NCBI RefSeq assembly: GCF_024971095.1 | Contig: NZ_CP069717.1 | Span: forward strand, 1,178,001-1,242,000 | From: Microbacterium neungamense | GTDB taxonomy: Bacteria; Actinomycetota; Actinomycetes; Actinomycetales; Microbacteriaceae | DNA length: 64,000 nt | Direction of reading: 5' to 3' | Shown here: positions 8,896 to 16,909 of the stretch, in pieces | How the letters are laid out: every line of letters begins with the position of its first letter | Numbering within the stretch: the stretch's first letter is position 1 | Program-made: the position numbers and the translations under genes | The notes under the pieces: generated by a model | What the model saw: the letters and a program-made list of their open reading frames with translations, nothing else | Told to the model about the DNA's origin: nothing | Databases searched by the model: none

Positions 8896-8901
8896 TAGAC
8901 T
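8896..8901 (+). promoter_or_regulatory. -10 (TAGACT) of the lytic-transglycosylase-like gene
   Basis: TAGACT lies ten bases before the GTG at 8912. Transcription would begin within a few bases of the start codon. Confidence 0.6.
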
Positions 8902-8911
8902 GTTGGCCATC

Positions 8912-9568
8912 GTGACTTCCGATAACGAATCGATCTCAGCCGGACGGCGTTCCGGGCCGTCGGCCACCCGGACCGGAACGCGGCGTCCCATCGCCGCGAT
9001 CTTCGCGAGCCTGGCGGTCGTCGGCTTCTCGGCCGCGATGATCGCACCGACCGGCATCGCCATCGCCGAACCGCCCGCCGAGGACTCCGCGGTGACCGCG
9101 TTCTCCCTCGCCGCGGCCGACACCCAGAACCTGACGGTGTCCGTGGGCGGCACCGACATCGCCCCGGTCGCGCGCGCGGGATTCGAGGTGTACGTCACGC
9201 CCAAGCCGGCTCCGGTGCCGGCCGCCGCGCCCGCCGAGGAGGAGTCCGACGGCGGCGACAGCGCGCCTGCGAAGCCGTTCTACACCGGCGGCGGCTCCAA
9301 GGAGGAGTGGATGGCCGCTGCGGGCATCGCCCCCGCCGACTGGCCGTACGTCGACTACATCGTCTCGCGGGAGAGCGGCTGGAACCCGAACGCGACCAAC
9401 AGCTCCTCGGGCGCCTGCGGTCTGGTGCAGGCGCTGCCGTGCAGCAAGGTCCCGGGCAACGGGTACGACCCGGTGGACAACCTCCGCTGGGCCGACGGCT
9501 ACGCCACCGGTCGGTACGGCAGCTGGGCGGGCGCCTACGCCTTCTGGACGAACAACCACTGGTGGTAA
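8912..9568 (+). CDS. Secreted lytic-transglycosylase-like (SLT/RPF-type fold) protein
   Basis: 218 residues from the GTG at 8912. The N-terminus is basic (TRTGTRRP) and runs into a hydrophobic segment (IAAIFASLAVVGFSAAMIA) ending with an AIAEPP-like cleavage region, so it is exported. A Pro/Ala/Glu linker (about 100-125) leads to a small C-terminal domain of about 80 residues with VSRESGWNPNATNSSSGACG, where the Glu of RESGW is the expected catalytic acid, and ends YAFWTNNHWW. This is the goose-lysozyme/SLT-like fold that cleaves peptidoglycan glycan chains. An upstream ATG at 8891 is in frame but overlaps the promoter hexamer, so I reject it. Confidence 0.85.
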   Translation: MTSDNESISAGRRSGPSATRTGTRRPIAAIFASLAVVGFSAAMIAPTGIAIAEPPAEDSAVTAFSLAAADTQNLTVSVGGTDIAPVARAGFEVYVTPKPAPVPAAAPAEEESDGGDSAPAKPFYTGGGSKEEWMAAAGIAPADWPYVDYIVSRESGWNPNATNSSSGACGLVQALPCSKVPGNGYDPVDNLRWADGYATGRYGSWAGAYAFWTNNHWW

Positions 9569-9577
9569 CCCGCCGCC

Positions 9578-9865
9578 ATGCCGCGATCACGCAGACGCCG
9601 CCCCGCACCGCCGGAGCGTGAGGACGCGCTGGAGCGCCTCATCGCCGGCTGGAAGCGCACCGAGGTGCGTCGCGGCCGGGAGTGGAGCGTGCAGCCGGTG
9701 TCCGGTGCGCAGGCCGTGAAGGACTACGTCTGCCCCGGATGCGGGAACGCGATCACCGCCGGCACCGCCCACCTCGTCGCCTGGCGTGCCGACGGCGTGC
9801 TTGGGGAGGCCGCCGACCTCGCCGCCCGCCGGCACTGGCACACGCACTGCTGGCGGATCGGGTGA
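9578..9865 (+). CDS. Small zinc-ribbon-like protein, conserved actinobacterial family
   Basis: 95 residues, basic N-terminus ([12 protein letters not shown]). A CPGCG knuckle (about 50) and a C-terminal HWHTHCW suggest a zinc site made of Cys/Cys/His/Cys. Similar actinobacterial proteins are often labelled ATP/GTP-binding without evidence, and I see no P-loop. It overlaps the following hydrolase start by four bases (GTGA), so the pair is translationally coupled. Function unknown. Confidence 0.75.
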   Translation: MPRSRRRRPAPPEREDALERLIAGWKRTEVRRGREWSVQPVSGAQAVKDYVCPGCGNAITAGTAHLVAWRADGVLGEAADLAARRHWHTHCWRIG

Positions 9866-10602
9866 CCTTCGAGATCCGCGGGCCCGTCCAGCTCCCCGCC
9901 CGGCGCGAGGACGTCGAGCTGGTCACCGCGGACGATCTGACGCTCGTCGGCGAGCTCGCCCTGCCGTTGAAGCGGCCGCCCGTGGCGACGCTGGTGACCC
10001 TGCATCCGCTGCCGACGGCGGGCGGCTGCATGGACTCGCACATCATCCGCAAGGCGGCCGCCCGCCTGCCCGCCCAGGCGGACCTGGCCGTGCTGCGGTT
10101 CAACACGCGCGGCACGAGCTCGCCGCGCGGCACCAGCGGGGGTGCTTTCGACGGCGGCGCAGCGGAGCAGTTCGACGTCGCGGCCGCGATGGACCTCGTG
10201 CACGACCGCGGCCTTCCCCGGCCGTGGCTGCTGGGCTGGTCGTTCGGGACCGAGCTGGCGCTGAAGTACGGCCGCGACCACGACGTCGAGGGCGTCATCC
10301 TCCTCTCACCTCCGCTGCACCGCGCCACCGACGCCGAGGTGGCCGCGTGGGCGGGCGACCCCCGGCGGATGGTGATCCTGGTGCCCGAGCTCGACGACTA
10401 CCTCCGCCCCGACGAGGCGCGTCGCCGCTTCGCATCCGTCCCGCACGCCACGCTGATCGCCGTGGACGGCGGCCGGCATCTGTGGGTGGGGGAGAGTCAG
10501 ACCCGGCGCGTGTTCACCGAGATCGTCGCCGCGGTGAACCCGGATGCCCTGCCGCTGGCGATCACGTGGGCCGAGGTCAGCGCTCGTTCATCCGCGGGAT
10601 GA
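9862..10602 (+). CDS. Alpha/beta hydrolase
   Basis: 246 residues. The nucleophile elbow is GWSFG (near residue 120), preceded by LRFNTRGTSSPRG, and the catalytic His is likely in DGGRHLW near the C-terminus; the acid is probably in VPELDDYLRP. This matches the small, dienelactone-hydrolase/YtmA-like serine hydrolases of about 220-250 residues. No signal peptide, so it is cytoplasmic. The substrate cannot be told. The GTG start overlaps the upstream stop. Its 3' end overlaps the convergent permease gene by 26 bases (10577-10602). Confidence 0.85.
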   Translation: MTFEIRGPVQLPARREDVELVTADDLTLVGELALPLKRPPVATLVTLHPLPTAGGCMDSHIIRKAAARLPAQADLAVLRFNTRGTSSPRGTSGGAFDGGAAEQFDVAAAMDLVHDRGLPRPWLLGWSFGTELALKYGRDHDVEGVILLSPPLHRATDAEVAAWAGDPRRMVILVPELDDYLRPDEARRRFASVPHATLIAVDGGRHLWVGESQTRRVFTEIVAAVNPDALPLAITWAEVSARSSAG

Positions 10603-11632
10603 GCACCTGCCGGTAGATGATCAGGATGCTCGCGGCGACCGGGATCGCGATCAGCGCGCCGAGGAGGCCGAGCAGCGACCCGCCCGCCAGAGCGGCCACG
10701 ACGACCACCCCGCCGGGCACCGCGACGGCCCGGCTCATGATGCGCGGGTTGATGAAGTAGGCCTCCACCTGCATGTAGATGAGGTAGTAGATCGCCGCGG
10801 CGATCGCCGTGCCCGGCGAGCCTAGACCCGGGATGAGGCAGGTGAGCACGATCAGCGTGGAGCCGGTGAGCGTGCCGACGAGCGGGATCAGCGAGAAGAA
10901 GAAGGCGACGACGGCCAGCACGGCCGGGAACGGCGCCTGGATGATGGTCAGGAAGATCGCGCTCAGCACGCCGTTGATGACGCCCAGCGTGACCTGCCCC
11001 ATCACGTAGTAGCCGACCGAGTCGGTGATCTGGTCGGCGAGGTCGATGAAGCGCGGGCGCTTCGTCGCGGGGACGAGCTGGTACACGGCGCGCTTGAGAG
11101 AGGGGGTGGAGGCGGTGAGGTAGATGGTAAGGATCAGCACGATGAACGCGCCGAACAGCCCGGTCACGATCGTCGTGCCGACGACCACGACGCTCTCGGT
11201 GATCTGGGTCCAGTTGCCCAGCAGCCAGTTCGTCGCGTTGGTGAAGGTGTCGTCGACGAAGCTCTCCTGCAGCGCCGGGAAGACGGAGAGGATCCACTCC
11301 TTCACATCGCTGATCGTGGATCCCTCGAGGAAGGACGTGATCTGCTTCACCAGCTGGCCGATCTGCTCCACCAGGATCGGCACCACCATCAGCACGATCC
11401 CGGCGAAGATCGCCAGCACGCCGATGATCGTGATCAGCACCGCGGCCCAGCGCGGCAGACCGCGTCGCTCCAGCGAGGAGACGAGCGGGTCGAGGCCGAG
11501 GCTGAGGAACAGGGCGGTCCCGACGTAGAGCAGCACCGTGGACAGCGTCTGCAGGCTGCCGATCAGCAGCACGCCGAGCCCCACCCCGAGCGTCGCCACC
11601 AGTGCTGTGCGGAACGGATTGTGGATCTTCAT
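10577..11632 (-). CDS. AI-2E family transporter (PerM-type permease)
   Basis: 351 residues from the ATG at 11632, with the strong minus-strand ribosome binding site AGGGAGGG just before it. About eight hydrophobic helices are visible. The family motif region GLINGVLSAIFLT-like (QVTLGVINGVLSAIF), PFPAVLAVVAFFFSLIPLVGT and the C-terminal GGSLLGLLGALIAIPVAASI are typical of PF01594. The family name reflects TqsA; for most members the substrate is unknown, so an efflux or lipid-related role is equally open. The tail overlaps the hydrolase gene. Confidence 0.9.
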   Translation of the reverse strand: MKIHNPFRTALVATLGVGLGVLLIGSLQTLSTVLLYVGTALFLSLGLDPLVSSLERRGLPRWAAVLITIIGVLAIFAGIVLMVVPILVEQIGQLVKQITSFLEGSTISDVKEWILSVFPALQESFVDDTFTNATNWLLGNWTQITESVVVVGTTIVTGLFGAFIVLILTIYLTASTPSLKRAVYQLVPATKRPRFIDLADQITDSVGYYVMGQVTLGVINGVLSAIFLTIIQAPFPAVLAVVAFFFSLIPLVGTLTGSTLIVLTCLIPGLGSPGTAIAAAIYYLIYMQVEAYFINPRIMSRAVAVPGGVVVVAALAGGSLLGLLGALIAIPVAASILIIYRQVLIPRMNER

Positions 11633-11652
11633 GAGCCCTCCCTCTGCCGAGA

Positions 11653-11658
11653 AGCCTA
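11653..11658 (-). promoter_or_regulatory. -10 of the AI-2E family gene (TAGGCT)
   Basis: Minus-strand TAGGCT lies 20 bases upstream of the ATG at 11632, leaving a short leader containing the AGGGAGGG site. Confidence 0.6.
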
Positions 11659-11680
11659 GTTCCGCCGACCCCGGCTGACG

Positions 11681-11698
11681 CGCCGCACGCGTGCGGCG
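11681..11698. repeat. 18-bp perfect palindrome in a divergent promoter region
   Basis: CGCCGCACG/CGTGCGGCG is a perfect 9+9 palindrome midway between the divergent AI-2E-family and 11805 genes. It could be an operator or a cruciform; GC-rich DNA makes chance palindromes likelier. Confidence 0.5.
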
Positions 11699-11742
11699 GG
11701 TCGCCGAAGGCCTGCTCGTGGGCAATGCCCAGGTGGTTTCGC

Positions 11743-11748
11743 TAGTCT
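11743..11748 (+). promoter_or_regulatory. -10 of the large membrane protein gene (TAGTCT)
   Basis: TAGTCT lies 56 bases before the start at 11805; the leader contains AAGGAG at the right distance. Confidence 0.6.
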
Positions 11749-11804
11749 GAAATGTCGAGCGGGGACCTCCGGCGGATGTCCGGGGTCACGTAAGGAGTCA
11801 TTTC

Positions 11805-13703
11805 GTGCGTTTCGTATGGGCCGTCCTGGCCTTCGTGCTGGCCACGCTTCTCATCGGTGCCGGGATCGCCCAGCGCACGGTGTTCATGGGGCCATCGCAG
11901 GAGCGGATGGAGCTGAGCATCGAGGACCCCGAGCCGTACGTGCTCGTCGACGCCGAGGTGCTGCGCGCCAACCCCGGTCTGCAGACGCTGCTGGTCCGCG
12001 GCGAGGGCGAGATCTTCGTCGCCTACGGCCGCACCGCCGACATGACCGCGTGGCTGTCCGACACCGCCTACAACCATGTCTCGCTCACCCGCACGCAGCG
12101 GCCGAAGACCGAGCATGTCGACGCCGCGCAGCCGCGGGAGGACGGGGCCGCGACCTCGGGGCGGAACCCCGCCGGATCGGATCTGTGGCTGGACTCGTTC
12201 AGCGACGAGGACGCGCTGGTCGCGGAGATGCAGCTGACCGAGGGGGTCAGCGTGCTCATCGCCCGCGACGGCGTCGAGGACGCGCCCACCGACATCCTCG
12301 TCTCGTGGCCGCTGGACACCCGCACGCCGTGGGCGGGGCCGCTCATCGCGGCGGGGTGCGTCGTGCTCGCCGCGGGCCTCGTGCTGTACGTCCTCGCCAT
12401 CCGGCACCAGCGCCGCGGTCGCGGTCCGCGCCGGAAGGGCCCGGGCCCGCTGCCCCCGACCGAGCCGATCGCCCTCGCTCCCGCCCCCGCCCGCGCCGCC
12501 GTCGAGGCCGGTGAGGCAGCGGACGGCGAGGTCGCCGCGGGTGAGGCCGGCGCGGATCGCGGCCCCGCGGATGCCGCCCAGGGCACGTCCGGCGCGAAGG
12601 GCACCGACGAGGGCACGGCGCCGCGCACCGCGCACCGGAGGCGCCGCATCGCGCTCGCCCTGCCCGCCGTCGTCGTGACCGCCGTGCTCGCCACCGGATG
12701 CTCCCCGGAATCGTGGCCCCAGTTCGGGGAGTCCTCGCCGACCCCGTCGCCGTCGCCCAGCGTGGTCGCGCCGGAGAACCAGAAGCCCCCGGCGGTGACC
12801 GAGAGTCAGGCGGTGCGCATCGTGCAGCAGATCGCCTCGACCCTCGAGCAGGCGGATGCCGAGCGCAACATCGACCTCGCCGCGACCCGCCTCGACGGCG
12901 CCGCGCTCGACGCGCGCCGCACCGACTACGCCCTCCGTGCCGCGATCCCCGACCGCCCCGCGCCGGCGGGCCTGCCCAGCGACAAGCTCAGTGTCGTCCT
13001 GCCCGAGGCGACGGAGACCTGGCCGCGCACCGTCCTGGTGCTGGCCGCCTCGGAATCCGACGAGACGGTGCCGCCGGTGATCCTCACGATGACCCAGGCG
13101 GACCCGTGGTCGAACTACCGCATCACGAGCATGGCGGAGATGCCCGCCGCCGTGGAGTTCCCGGACGTCGCCCCGGCCTGGCTGGGCGCCACCCGCGTTC
13201 CCGCCGAGTCCCCGTTCCTCGCCCTCGCGCCCGGGGAGGTGGCCGCCGGCTTCTCCGACCTCGTCGACAGCGGCGACGCGAGCGCATTCGGCTCCGCCTT
13301 CGACAGCGCGGCGAACGAGCTCGCCGCCTCCATCCGGGAGAGCCGTGCGGCGGTGGTCCAGGGGCTCTCCGACCGCGGGGCCGCCGAGACGTCCTCGGCC
13401 GCCTTCGACATGGCGCCCACCGACAAGGAGCCGGTGTCTCTCGCGACCCTCGACAGCGGGGCCGTGGTCACCGTCTCCGTCACCGACACCGAGACGATCA
13501 CCCCCACGACGCCGGACGCCGTCATCCGCTTCGGCGACAACGCCGAGGCGAAGGCGCTCACCGGGGTCGGCGAGTCGGCCAAGGGCGTCGTCACGACCTA
13601 CGCGCTGCAGCTGTTCTTCGCCGTGCCGGCCCAGGGCTCGTCCGAGCAGATCCGTCTGCTCGCGGTGCACCAGGACCTCATCGGCGTATCCGTCATCAAG
13701 TGA
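11805..13703 (+). CDS. Large membrane protein of unknown function with an internal lipobox-like segment
   Basis: 632 residues; I do not recognise a named family. Three hydrophobic segments are visible: 1-22 (VWAVLAFVLATLLIGAGIAQ), about 180-203 (PLIAAGCVVLAAGLVLYVLAI) and about 282-299. Between the second and third lies a Pro/Ala/Glu-rich linker. The third is preceded by RRRR and ends LATGCS with Cys299, a textbook lipobox in the middle of a protein. The C-terminal 330 residues are Ser/Thr/Pro-rich at first, then look like a folded extracytoplasmic domain with beta-strands. The start has AAGGAG. A thioredoxin/TPR gene follows after 16 bases, probably in the same operon. Confidence 0.8.
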   Translation: MRFVWAVLAFVLATLLIGAGIAQRTVFMGPSQERMELSIEDPEPYVLVDAEVLRANPGLQTLLVRGEGEIFVAYGRTADMTAWLSDTAYNHVSLTRTQRPKTEHVDAAQPREDGAATSGRNPAGSDLWLDSFSDEDALVAEMQLTEGVSVLIARDGVEDAPTDILVSWPLDTRTPWAGPLIAAGCVVLAAGLVLYVLAIRHQRRGRGPRRKGPGPLPPTEPIALAPAPARAAVEAGEAADGEVAAGEAGADRGPADAAQGTSGAKGTDEGTAPRTAHRRRRIALALPAVVVTAVLATGCSPESWPQFGESSPTPSPSPSVVAPENQKPPAVTESQAVRIVQQIASTLEQADAERNIDLAATRLDGAALDARRTDYALRAAIPDRPAPAGLPSDKLSVVLPEATETWPRTVLVLAASESDETVPPVILTMTQADPWSNYRITSMAEMPAAVEFPDVAPAWLGATRVPAESPFLALAPGEVAAGFSDLVDSGDASAFGSAFDSAANELAASIRESRAAVVQGLSDRGAAETSSAAFDMAPTDKEPVSLATLDSGAVVTVSVTDTETITPTTPDAVIRFGDNAEAKALTGVGESAKGVVTTYALQLFFAVPAQGSSEQIRLLAVHQDLIGVSVIK

Positions 13704-13719
13704 GTGTGAAGGGAACCCC

Positions 13720-14652
13720 GTGAGCGATATCTCTCCTGCCGCGCTCCGCGGCGCCGTCGACCTGTCGTCGCTGCGCAACCGTCCGCAGCCCCCGGCATCC
13801 GGCGAGGCGCCGGCGGCGCCCGGGGGCGGCGCGGTCTCGGACGTCGTCCTCGACGTGACGGATGCCTCCTTCGGCGAGGTGCTGGAGCTCTCGCGCACCG
13901 TCCCGGTCGTCGTCGACCTGTGGGCCGAATGGTGCGGCCCCTGCAAGCAGCTCAGCCCGATCATCGAGAAGGTGACCCGGGAGCAGCAGGGACGCGTGGT
14001 GCTCGCGAAGGTCGACGTGGACGCGAACCCGCAGATCGCCCAGGCGTTCCGCGCGCAGTCGATCCCGATGGTGATTGCCCTCATCGCCGGGCAGCCGGTG
14101 CCGATGTTCACCGGCGCCGTCCCCGAGGAGCAGGTGCGCGAGGTGTTCGCGCGGCTGCTCGAGGTCGCCGCGCAGAACGGCGTCACCGGCTCGGTGACGC
14201 CGGGCGAGGGCGGGACCGCCGAGCCGCAGGAGGCGCCGCTGCCGCCGCTGCACGCCGAGGCGTACCAGGCGATCGAGGACGGCGACTACGCGCGTGCGAT
14301 CGCCGCGTACGAGAAGGCCCTGGCGGAGAACCCGCGCGACGAGGACGCCAAGGCCGGCCTCGGTCAGGTGCGGCTGCTCCACCGGGTGCAGGGACTCGAC
14401 CTGCAGAAGACCCGGGAGGCCGCGGCGGCGGCGCCGCGAGACGTGCAGGCGCAGCTCGCCGTCGCCGATCTGGACCTGGCCGGCGGGCACGTGGAAGACG
14501 CCTTCGCACGTCTGCTCGACCTGTTCGCCGAGCTGCCCGCCGGCGAGCGCACGCCGGTGCGCGAGCGCCTGGTGGAGATGTTCGACCTCGTCGGCTCCGC
14601 TGACCCGCGGGTCACCGCCGCGCGCACCCGGCTGGCCTCACTGCTCTTCTGA
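13720..14652 (+). CDS. CnoX/YbbN-like thioredoxin-TPR protein
   Basis: 310 residues. The thioredoxin domain (about 38-145) has an intact WCGPC active site (AEWCGPCKQ) and the usual cis-proline region SIPMVI. It is followed by a TPR-like helical region (YQAIEDGDYARAIAAYEKALAENP and so on) to the end. This is the CnoX layout, where the protein acts as a holdase and hands clients to GroEL. CnoX of E. coli has SxxC and lacks reductase activity, so this WCGPC form may be redox-active. The GTG at 13720 has GAAGGGAAC before it. The 70 residues N-terminal to the fold are probably disordered. Confidence 0.88.
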   Translation: MSDISPAALRGAVDLSSLRNRPQPPASGEAPAAPGGGAVSDVVLDVTDASFGEVLELSRTVPVVVDLWAEWCGPCKQLSPIIEKVTREQQGRVVLAKVDVDANPQIAQAFRAQSIPMVIALIAGQPVPMFTGAVPEEQVREVFARLLEVAAQNGVTGSVTPGEGGTAEPQEAPLPPLHAEAYQAIEDGDYARAIAAYEKALAENPRDEDAKAGLGQVRLLHRVQGLDLQKTREAAAAAPRDVQAQLAVADLDLAGGHVEDAFARLLDLFAELPAGERTPVRERLVEMFDLVGSADPRVTAARTRLASLLF

Positions 14653-14701
14653 GACCGCCGCGCCCCAGCCGCGGCCCGACCGCGCCTGAGCCGGCCGCGC
14701 C

Positions 14702-16909
14702 TCAGCCGTGCGCCGGGGTCGGCACGTGCGGCTCCGGCTGGTAGCGGAACCACAGGGTCGACAGGGCCGGCAGCGTCACCGACGCGATCGACGGACCGTC
14801 CTCCGCCTCGGGGTGCGCGGCGATCTGGCCGTAGTTGCCGACGCCGTGACCGCCGTACTCCGCGGCATCCGTGTTCAGCACCTCCTGCCACAGCCCCTCC
14901 GCGGGGAGCGCGAGCCGGTAGCCGGTGCGCGTGGCGCCGGCGAAGTTCGCCACCACCACGAGCCGCCCGCCGTGCGCGTCGCGCCGCTCGAACGCGACCA
15001 CGCTCGGATCCCACGTGGGCGCGCCCAGCCGCGAGAACGAGGAGCCGTCGTTGTCCCGCTCCCACAGCGGGGCCTGCGCGCGGTAGATCGCGTTCATGGA
15101 CCCGACGAACGACTGCAGCTGCGCGTGCAGGGGCTGCTCCAGCAGCCACCAGTCCAGCTCCCGGTCGACCGACCACTCGGCGATCTGCCCGAACTCCTGG
15201 CCCATGAACAGCAGCTTCTTACCCGGGTGCCCCCACATGTAGCCGAGGTAGGCGCGCACGTTGGCGAGCTTGTGCATGTGATCGCCGGGCATCCGCGCGA
15301 TCAGGCTGCCCTTGCCGTGCACGACCTCGTCGTGGCTGATCGGCAGGACGTAGTTCTCGCCGAACGCATACACGAACGAGAAGGTGATCTCGCCCTCGTG
15401 GTGGGAGCGGTGGATCGGGTCGCGCTTGATGTACTCGAGCGAGTCGTTCATCCACCCCATGTTCCATTTGAACCCGAAACCGAGCCCGGCCCGGTTGGTG
15501 GGGGCGGTGACCCCGGGGAAGGCGGTGGACTCCTCCGCGATCATCACGATCCCGGTGTGCAGCCGGTACGCCGTCGCGTTGACCTCCTGCAGGAACCGGA
15601 TCGCCTCCAGGTTCTCCCGGCCGCCGTGGATGTTCGGCTCCCACTCGCCGTCCTTGCGCGAGTAGTCCAGATACAGCATCGAGGCGACCGCGTCCACGCG
15701 CAGCCCGTCCACGTGGAACTCGCTGAACCAGTAGAGGGCGTTCGCGACGAGGAAGTTGCGCACCTCGTTGCGCCCGTAGTCGAAGATCAGCGTGCCCCAG
15801 TCCTGGTGCTCTCCGCGGCGAGGGTCGGGGTGCTCGTAGAGCGGGCGGCCGTCGAAGCGGGCCAGGGCGAAGTCGTCCTTCGGGAAGTGCCCGGGCACCC
15901 AGTCCATGATCACGCCGATCCCGGCCTGGTGCAGCCGGTCGATCAGGTAGCGAAGGTCGTCGGGAGAGCCGAAGCGGCTGGTCGGCGCGTAGTACCCGGT
16001 GACCTGGTAGCCCCACGAGCCGCCGAACGGATGCTCGGCCAGGGGCATGAACTCCACGTGTGTGAACCCGGTGGCGGTGACGTGCTCGATCAGCGGGTCC
16101 GCCGCGTCCCGGTAGCTCAGACCCCCGCGCCAGGACCCGAGGTGCACCTCGTACACCGACATCGGCTGCGCCACCGCGTGCGTGGCCGCCCGGCGGGTGA
16201 GCCAGGCGCCGTCGTTCCAGCGGTAGGCGCTGAGCGTGACCACCGAGGCGGTCGCCGGCGGGGTCTCCGCCGCCTGCGCCATCGGATCTGCCTTCAGGAT
16301 CCAGCGCCCGTCCGGCGTGAGGATCTCGTACTTGTACCGGGCGCCGACCACGACGTCCGGGATGAACAGCTCCCACACGCCGCTCGAGCCCATCGAGCGC
16401 ATCGCGTGCCCCTCACCGTTCCAGGCGTTGAAGTCGCCGACGACGCGGACCGCCTTCGCGTTCGGGGCCCAGACGGCGAAGTCGACGCCGGTCTCGCCGT
16501 CCAGCATCCGCGGGTGCGCGCCGAGCACCTCCCACAGCCGCTCGTGCCGTCCCTCGGCGATCAGGTGCAGGTCCAGCTCGCCCAGGGTGGTCAGGTGCCG
16601 GTACGGGTCGCCGGCGATCGTCTCCTCGTGCCCCTCGTACAGGGTCGCGATCCGGTACTTCACCGGGGGACCGTCGTGCCGGCCCTCCCAGATGCCGTGC
16701 GCGGTGTGCGCGAGGTCGAGCCGGGTGCCGTCCTCGAAGACCGCCGCGACGGATGCCGCGAGCGGGCGGCGGGCGCGGATGGTCGTGGTGGTGCGGCCCA
16801 CGGCATCCGTGTCCGGATGCGCGCCGAGCACCGAATGCGGGTCGTGGTGGGACGCGTGGGCGACCGCCGCCCAGTCCTCGGATGCGGTGACGTCCTCGAT
16901 GTAGCTCAT
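14702..16909 (-). CDS. glgB: 1,4-alpha-glucan branching enzyme
   Basis: 735 residues, normal for GlgB. It creates alpha-1,6 branches on linear alpha-1,4 glucans. Domain order is CBM48 (about 30-230), the GH13 barrel, then a C-terminal beta domain. The nucleophile is D406 in [16 protein letters not shown], the acid/base Glu lies in [12 protein letters not shown], and the stabilising Asp is in [12 protein letters not shown]. The start at 16909 overlaps the glgE stop (ATGA), so glgE and glgB are translated together. Longer upstream frame is shadow of glgE. Confidence 0.97.
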   Translation of the reverse strand: MSYIEDVTASEDWAAVAHASHHDPHSVLGAHPDTDAVGRTTTTIRARRPLAASVAAVFEDGTRLDLAHTAHGIWEGRHDGPPVKYRIATLYEGHEETIAGDPYRHLTTLGELDLHLIAEGRHERLWEVLGAHPRMLDGETGVDFAVWAPNAKAVRVVGDFNAWNGEGHAMRSMGSSGVWELFIPDVVVGARYKYEILTPDGRWILKADPMAQAAETPPATASVVTLSAYRWNDGAWLTRRAATHAVAQPMSVYEVHLGSWRGGLSYRDAADPLIEHVTATGFTHVEFMPLAEHPFGGSWGYQVTGYYAPTSRFGSPDDLRYLIDRLHQAGIGVIMDWVPGHFPKDDFALARFDGRPLYEHPDPRRGEHQDWGTLIFDYGRNEVRNFLVANALYWFSEFHVDGLRVDAVASMLYLDYSRKDGEWEPNIHGGRENLEAIRFLQEVNATAYRLHTGIVMIAEESTAFPGVTAPTNRAGLGFGFKWNMGWMNDSLEYIKRDPIHRSHHEGEITFSFVYAFGENYVLPISHDEVVHGKGSLIARMPGDHMHKLANVRAYLGYMWGHPGKKLLFMGQEFGQIAEWSVDRELDWWLLEQPLHAQLQSFVGSMNAIYRAQAPLWERDNDGSSFSRLGAPTWDPSVVAFERRDAHGGRLVVVANFAGATRTGYRLALPAEGLWQEVLNTDAAEYGGHGVGNYGQIAAHPEAEDGPSIASVTLPALSTLWFRYQPEPHVPTPAHG

